Below, one piece after another: positions 59,270-64,000 of a stretch of 64,000 nt of DNA. Made by a program: the position numbers and the translations under genes. The notes under the pieces are model-generated. The model was not told the origin of the DNA. It did no database searches and saw nothing but the letters and a program-made list of their open reading frames with translations. The stretch comes from Agapanthus africanus. Its lineage: Eukaryota > Streptophyta > Magnoliopsida > Asparagales > Amaryllidaceae. Position 1 is the stretch's first letter. Each line of letters begins with the position of its first letter. Location of the stretch: assembly GCA_030015575.1 (NCBI GenBank), contig CM057337.1, positions 377,541,582-377,605,581 on the forward strand, written 5' to 3'.

Positions 59270-60965
59270 TGTTAGTTGTATGTATGCCCTAGAGGCCAGT
59301 ATTGTACAGATGATGTATATTATATTGGATGTTTGGACATATATAGAGAGGGCTTTCTTGCTCGACATGATAGTATGCTATCTGGTTGCTCTTTATCTTA
59401 ACATGTGTACTTGTCTCTTTATACTGTCTTATAGTTACATGTTGGTAAAGCCCTTAGGATGTGTACTTGACTACCCGGAATATGATGCGGATCATACTAG
59501 TAGGGACATGGTAGTGCATAAGTACATCCTTCAGGGTCCCTAGTCGTGGGTGTATCGAGACGGGGCATCGATATACCAGTGTAGACTAGCGTATACGCTT
59601 CTCAACCCATGAGATGGGCGATGGATGATCCCATATCCATTGGTGTTTGACATCAGATATGGTATACGGGTGCTCAGTGGAGATTGGGTACACTGGACTG
59701 ACTCGCCGAGAACTCCCAGATGGTATTATACCTCACGTCAGATGGCAGTTCTCTGGTGACACTTGTGCAGGTTAGTCTGTAGACCCGAGATCGTCATAGA
59801 GTCTTGTGTGATTCCCACTGTGCTTTGATTTCCACCTTACCATGTCCATGAGGGCGTGCAAAACGGTGGTTTTTGGGTACAGTCCCGAGTCACATGGAGG
59901 CAATGAGCGATAGGAGGGGTTTCCTCTCTCCCGGTATTGGAGGTTCATGTTGCGCTGTGCTCGGTTGGACATAACAGGGAAGTCCCTGGCCAGGGCTGAT
60001 TTAGAGATTTACTTGTAAGTGTTACCAGTAGTTTCTCGACCCGTTATGAGCCTCACATCGGCACGACTTATCGGTTATTGGGGTCTGACGATTACCACCC
60101 CTAGACTTGATATGCGACATATCAGACGAGGAGACCGGACTGTACGGGAAGTGTTACCGGAAGGCTTTTACAGTAGTTGGAGCGGGATTGCTTGCTGATC
60201 TTCTGATCGCTCAATACCTGGGTAGCCGTTACGTCCAGCTAGTACCGCTGACGGATTGTGGGTGCTTGATGTGATCATCACCTACTGCCGGCGTATTGAC
60301 GAGTCTTTAGAGTCCTACATAGAGGTTTTACTGGCTCAAGCAAAACGAAATAGGAGCACGTATGTGATATGTGCGGGACCGAGAATAATGCGTGTATGTA
60401 ATACCGTATTCTATTCTAGCGACTTTTATTATCGGTCGGTTATATATGATATAGCCGGGTTATCGAATCAAGTGTTGATTCGATAAGTCGATACAATGGA
60501 TGTTAGTCGGTTATATGTGATATGACCGGATTATTAAGTCAAGTGTTGATTTAATAATTTATTGTATAATTGTATATTTGATATACTAGTTTACATTAAC
60601 CAACACTTGTTCACTTTTGGGTTTTTCTCACATGAGCACAATTTTAATGTATATATGATATATATTGAAATGTATTTTCCTTTTTGTATCATGGTTGATG
60701 ATACACATGACTTGGGTGTATGAGACTTACACCATGCTATCTTTTATATTGGCTTTTAATATTTAAAGTAATTACAAAATTAGTAGAGGATTAGCTAAAT
60801 GCTTGAAGCTTGTGGAAGCTTGTGGAAGCATTTGACTAATTCCACTAAATTTGTTTTTACTATGGATATTTCTTAACCCAACCATAAAGATTAACCAGGG
60901 GTTAAGTCTCTACAAGAGTTAGTATATGATACTCACTCACCATGGTTAGCCTACTCACTTGATCA
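59270..60965 (+). repeat. 3' LTR of element A, first 1.7 kb, interrupted by G
   Basis: Starts TGTTAGTTGTATGTATGCCC. From 59510 it pairs with base 1 onward. It is cut at GATCA (60961-60965) by element G; the rest lies beyond the window. ORFs at 59280-59543 and 60256-60486 are LTR text. Confidence 0.92.
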
Positions 60966-63179
60966 TGTAGGGTTCCTAGGCACTCTAGTTAAGTCTCACA
61001 AGTGATCAAATATGTACAAATAAAATTTTACGGGTGCCTACAAACCCGACTACGGATCGTTTACTAGATATTTAGGCAAAACATAAACTAGTTAACATTT
61101 TAACTAAGGGAACGGATATACAACCTTTGTAGATCCGGTCCACCACCTCCACGGCTCCGCAATGAAGTCCCCTCGCTGTCCAAATCATGTCTTGGGCTCT
61201 AGCGTCGGCATCATCGAAGAATGGGCGGGCTTGATCGTCGGTTCGATGCCGAAGATGATCTACGTCGAGGCATCGCTAGAACAAGCTCCAACTTCACCAA
61301 GTCGGAAAAACTTGTGAAGGAAACACCCTATACTACTTGGCAAGAGGTAGAGGATGAAGAAATAGGAAGTGGGTAAACTTTAGTTTTGGATTTCTCACTA
61401 GACTTCATGACTTGCCATTGGAGTAGCAAGCTTTCTTCAATGTTGAAGAAGATGAAGAAGAAGAAGAAGATATGATAAGTTAATTTTAAAATAGAAAAGA
61501 AAATACAATACTTATCATATCTTTGACCATGGTTTAGTGTAGAGACTTAACTTAGGTTCGATGAGTGGTTAGGGTTAGGCATGAGACAAGAATGGTGACT
61601 AAAACAATGCTACATGAATCTTCAACTAAAAAAAAAAATAGCCACCATTCATTTCTCATTTTCTTTTTCTTTTGAAATAAATAAAATAAAAAGATAAATG
61701 AATAAGATGAAACCCTAATCACTAACTAACCATGGTTTAATACTTTACACAAAACCAAACAAGAATGTATCATCAAACATGATACAATCATGTGCACAAA
61801 GAAATATATCACATATACAACTTGCACAATTCAAGTGAGAAAATCCTTTTAAAGTGAACCAATACTAGTTAATGCAAAGTAATATATCAAATATATAATT
61901 ATACATTAAATCATTAAATCAACACTTGATTCAATGATCCGGTCATGTCGCATATAACCGGCCAGTATCCTATGTATCGGCTTATCGAATCAATCCTTGA
62001 TTCGATAACTAGGTTATATCGCATATAACCAATCGATACATAGATCGCGAGAATTGAACATGGTATCACATACACGCATTATTCTCGGTCCCGCACATAT
62101 CTCATATGCGCTCCTATTTCGTTTCGCTTGAGCCAGGAAACCTCTGTGTAGGACTCTAAAGACTCGTCAATACGCCGGCAGCAGATGATGATCATATCAA
62201 ACACCTACAAGCCGCAAGCGGTCTGCTAAACGTAACGGCCACCCGAGTATTGAGCGATCAGAAGATCGACGAGCAAGCCCGCTCACACTCCTGCGAATCC
62301 GACCAGTAACACTACCGTACAGTCCGGTCTGATCGTCTGATATGTCGCATATCTCGCCTAGGGGTGGTAAACGTCAGACCCCAATAGCTCGATAAGTCGT
62401 GTCGATATGAGGTCTATAACTGTTCGAGAAACTACTGGTAACACTTACCAGTAAATCTCAGCAACCCTGGCCAAGGATTCCCTGTTATGGCCAGTCGAGC
62501 ATCGCACAACATCAACCCCCAATACCGGGAGAGACGAATCCCCTCCTATCGCTCATTGCCTCCATGTGAATCGGGACTGTACCCAAAAACCACCGTTTTG
62601 CACGCCCTCTTGGACGTGGTAAGATGGAAATCAAAGCACAGTGGGAACCACACAAGACTCTATGACGATCTCGGGTCAACAGACTAAGCTGTACCAGTGT
62701 CACCAGAGAACTGCCATCTGACGTGAGGTATAATACCATCTGGGAGTTCTCGGCGAGTCCGTTCAGTGTACCCAGTCTCCACTGAGCACCCGCATACCAT
62801 CTTCGATGTCAAACACCAATGGATATGGGATCATCCATCGCCCATCGCATGGGTCGAGAAGATATGCGCTAGTCTACTCTGGAATATCGATGCCCCATCT
62901 CGATATTCCCTCGACTAGGAACAATGAAGGATGTACTCATTGACTACCTAGGCCCCACTAGTATGATCTGCATCATAGTCCTGGAAGTCGAGTACACATC
63001 CTAAGGGCTTTATCAACATGTAATCAGAGAGACAGAAAGTATACATGTTAAGATAAAGAGCAACCAGATAGCGTACTATCATGTCGAGCGAGAAAGTCCT
63101 TCCTATATATGTCCCAGCATCCACTACAATATACATCCAATGTACAGTAATGGCCTCTAGGGCATACATATAACTAACA
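60966..63179 (-). repeat. 3' LTR of element G
   Basis: 2214 bp, TGTAGGGTTCC to ATATAACTAACA in plus wording. Shares with A's LTR the GATCATCTTCGGC-type stretch near the LTR end and most of the 61950-63170 half. A GAA microsatellite lies at 61445-61470 and an A-run near 61627. Confidence 0.88.
61445..61470. repeat. GAA trinucleotide microsatellite in G's LTR
   Basis: An imperfect run of GAA units with one GAT, inside the LTR. Confidence 0.9.
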
Positions 63180-63194
63180 ATCTCCCACTTGCAC

Positions 63195-64000
63195 TAGGGC
63201 CATCTGTAGCAGTGGTTGCAGTATCACATACTCAACCATCCCCTAAAAGTCTCTCTTTGGGAAAAAGGCCTTCGTGAGTGGATCCGCTGTGTTGTCCTCT
63301 GAGTCTTCTCTCCTGACTTCGATCACCCTGGAGATCAACTATCTCCATGATCAGGTGATGCTGCCTCAGAATTTGTCTGGGTCACTGATGGGACCAGGGT
63401 TCCAGGGTCGAAGCCACGCTTCCATTGTCATACAATGGCAGGAACCTAGTTCATCTTATGAACCAATATACACTCAAACTTCCTCTTTGGTAGTATCTTT
63501 AATAGCGAAGTTACCAGCCTTTATCGTCTAGTTTGCCACGGTATCGAGCTTGGAACTCTTCCAACATACCGTCCCTTTACTGAGGGTAAAGACAGTGCCT
63601 GTGACTGACATTCAGTCGTCTTTATCACCCTGGAACACTTCCAGTGATTCTCCCCAGGATCGATTGATACCATCTCACTACACCTAGTGAGAACCCTAAT
63701 ATCCCTTTAGATCTATCTCATAGGTCCAAATCTCAGGATTTGGGAAGTATCATCTTTATCCTATTTGGAGAATCCTTGTGATAAGAGGAGATTGACCGAT
63801 CGTAGTATAGGAAACTCTTTTCCTATCAAGAGTATGTTGTCTACGTACAATACGAAGATGACCACCTTACTCTCTACTACCCTTTTGTATATACAAGGTT
63901 CTTCTACCATTTTGATGAAGTCAAACACTTTGACTATCACATCAAAACAGACGTTCCAACTCCGCGATGCCTGCTTCATCATGTAAAGCAACTTGCACAC
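63195..64000 (-). pseudogene. Decayed RNase H and RT end of element G
   Basis: The minus strand shows an RNase H tail near 63270-63350 (AGTGGATCCGCTG complement), weaker RNase H wording to about 63660, and the RT C-terminal part at 63765-64000 with KQASRSWNVCFD and FVLYVDNILLIG. Homologous to B at 51600-51870. Broken; continues outside the window. Confidence 0.75.

Larger units (their letters stand above)
1..60965 (+). mobile_element. Copia element A (Angela/BARE-like), outermost shell of the nest, left end outside window
   Basis: Class I LTR retrotransposon that forms the host sequence of the whole window. Seen: truncated 5' LTR, initiator-Met tRNA primer site, leader of about 2.7 kb, protease, integrase, RT and RNase H regions in Copia order, polypurine tract and 3' LTR. 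Its body is split by D (7357-48397), B (48615-58816) and G (from 60966). No gag domain is recognisable between leader and protease, a trait shared with element B. The coding region is broken in roughly five places besides the insertions. LTR copies differ by about 4% by eye over 1.4 kb, the oldest or joint-oldest layer. Assignment to the Angela/BARE side of Copia rests on the LTR start, the primer site and pol wording; the exact lineage is tentative. Confidence 0.9.
60966..64000 (-). mobile_element. Copia element G (Angela/BARE-like), 3' LTR and pol end, continues beyond window
   Basis: Minus-strand element inserted in A's 3' LTR. A 3' LTR (60966-63179), purine tract complement (63180-63194) and decayed RNase H and RT sequence to the window end are visible. 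Candidate TSD copy GATCA (60961-60965); the other copy lies outside. Its LTR is related to but distinct from that of A. The pol region is broken in several places. Confidence 0.88.

Overview
The window is plant nuclear DNA, most likely from an angiosperm with a large, repeat-rich genome. The evidence is Angela/BARE-type Copia elements (LTRs opening TGTTAG with TATGCCCTAGAGGC close behind, initiator-methionine tRNA primer sites, very long leaders) and large 4-kb-LTR elements that resemble plant LARDs. I found no host gene, rRNA or tRNA gene, DNA transposon, LINE or SINE. Essentially every base belongs to one of seven LTR elements, called A to G here, and all are fossils with damaged or absent coding capacity.

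Layout (a nest up to four levels deep). Copia element A (+) spans the window: truncated 5' LTR 1-1978, leader 1979-4735, protease/integrase/RT region about 4740-7350, RNase H in pieces at 48403-48614 and 58822-59255, 3' LTR 59270-60965. LARD-like element D (-) at 7357-48397 sits in A's pol (TSD TACAC/TACGC). LARD-like element E (-) at 12232-23259 sits in D's internal region (TSD AATCA). Copia element F (-) at 25865-44283 sits in D's right LTR. Copia element C (+) at 30229-40559 sits in F (TSD CAAAC). Copia element B (-) at 48615-58816 sits in A's RNase H region (TSD TAAGT). Copia element G (-), from 60966 past the window end, sits in A's 3' LTR.

LTR divergence estimated by eye fits the nesting order: A about 4%, B about 4-5%, D about 2.5-3%, C about 1.5%, E about 0.8%. 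At the rate often used for grass LTRs (1.3e-8 per site per year) this is very roughly 1.5-1.8, 1, 0.6 and 0.3 million years.

The most interesting material is non-coding. The leaders of all four leader-bearing Copia elements (A, B, C, F) carry (i) a GC-rich palindromic stem-loop about 200 nt after the primer site and (ii) a cassette of about 280 nt with four hairpins, three of which share one apical motif. Outer-stem sequences differ between elements but pairing is kept, and the apical motif is nearly uniform within an element while differing between elements. This looks like a structured RNA under selection. Elements A and B lack gag, and F is heavily decayed although it inserted recently, so part of this community probably moved in trans. 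D and E are non-coding, yet their LTRs keep two strong palindromes and a conserved block with a splice-donor-like site. Their internal regions share a module of about 180 bp with the leader of Copia A/B.
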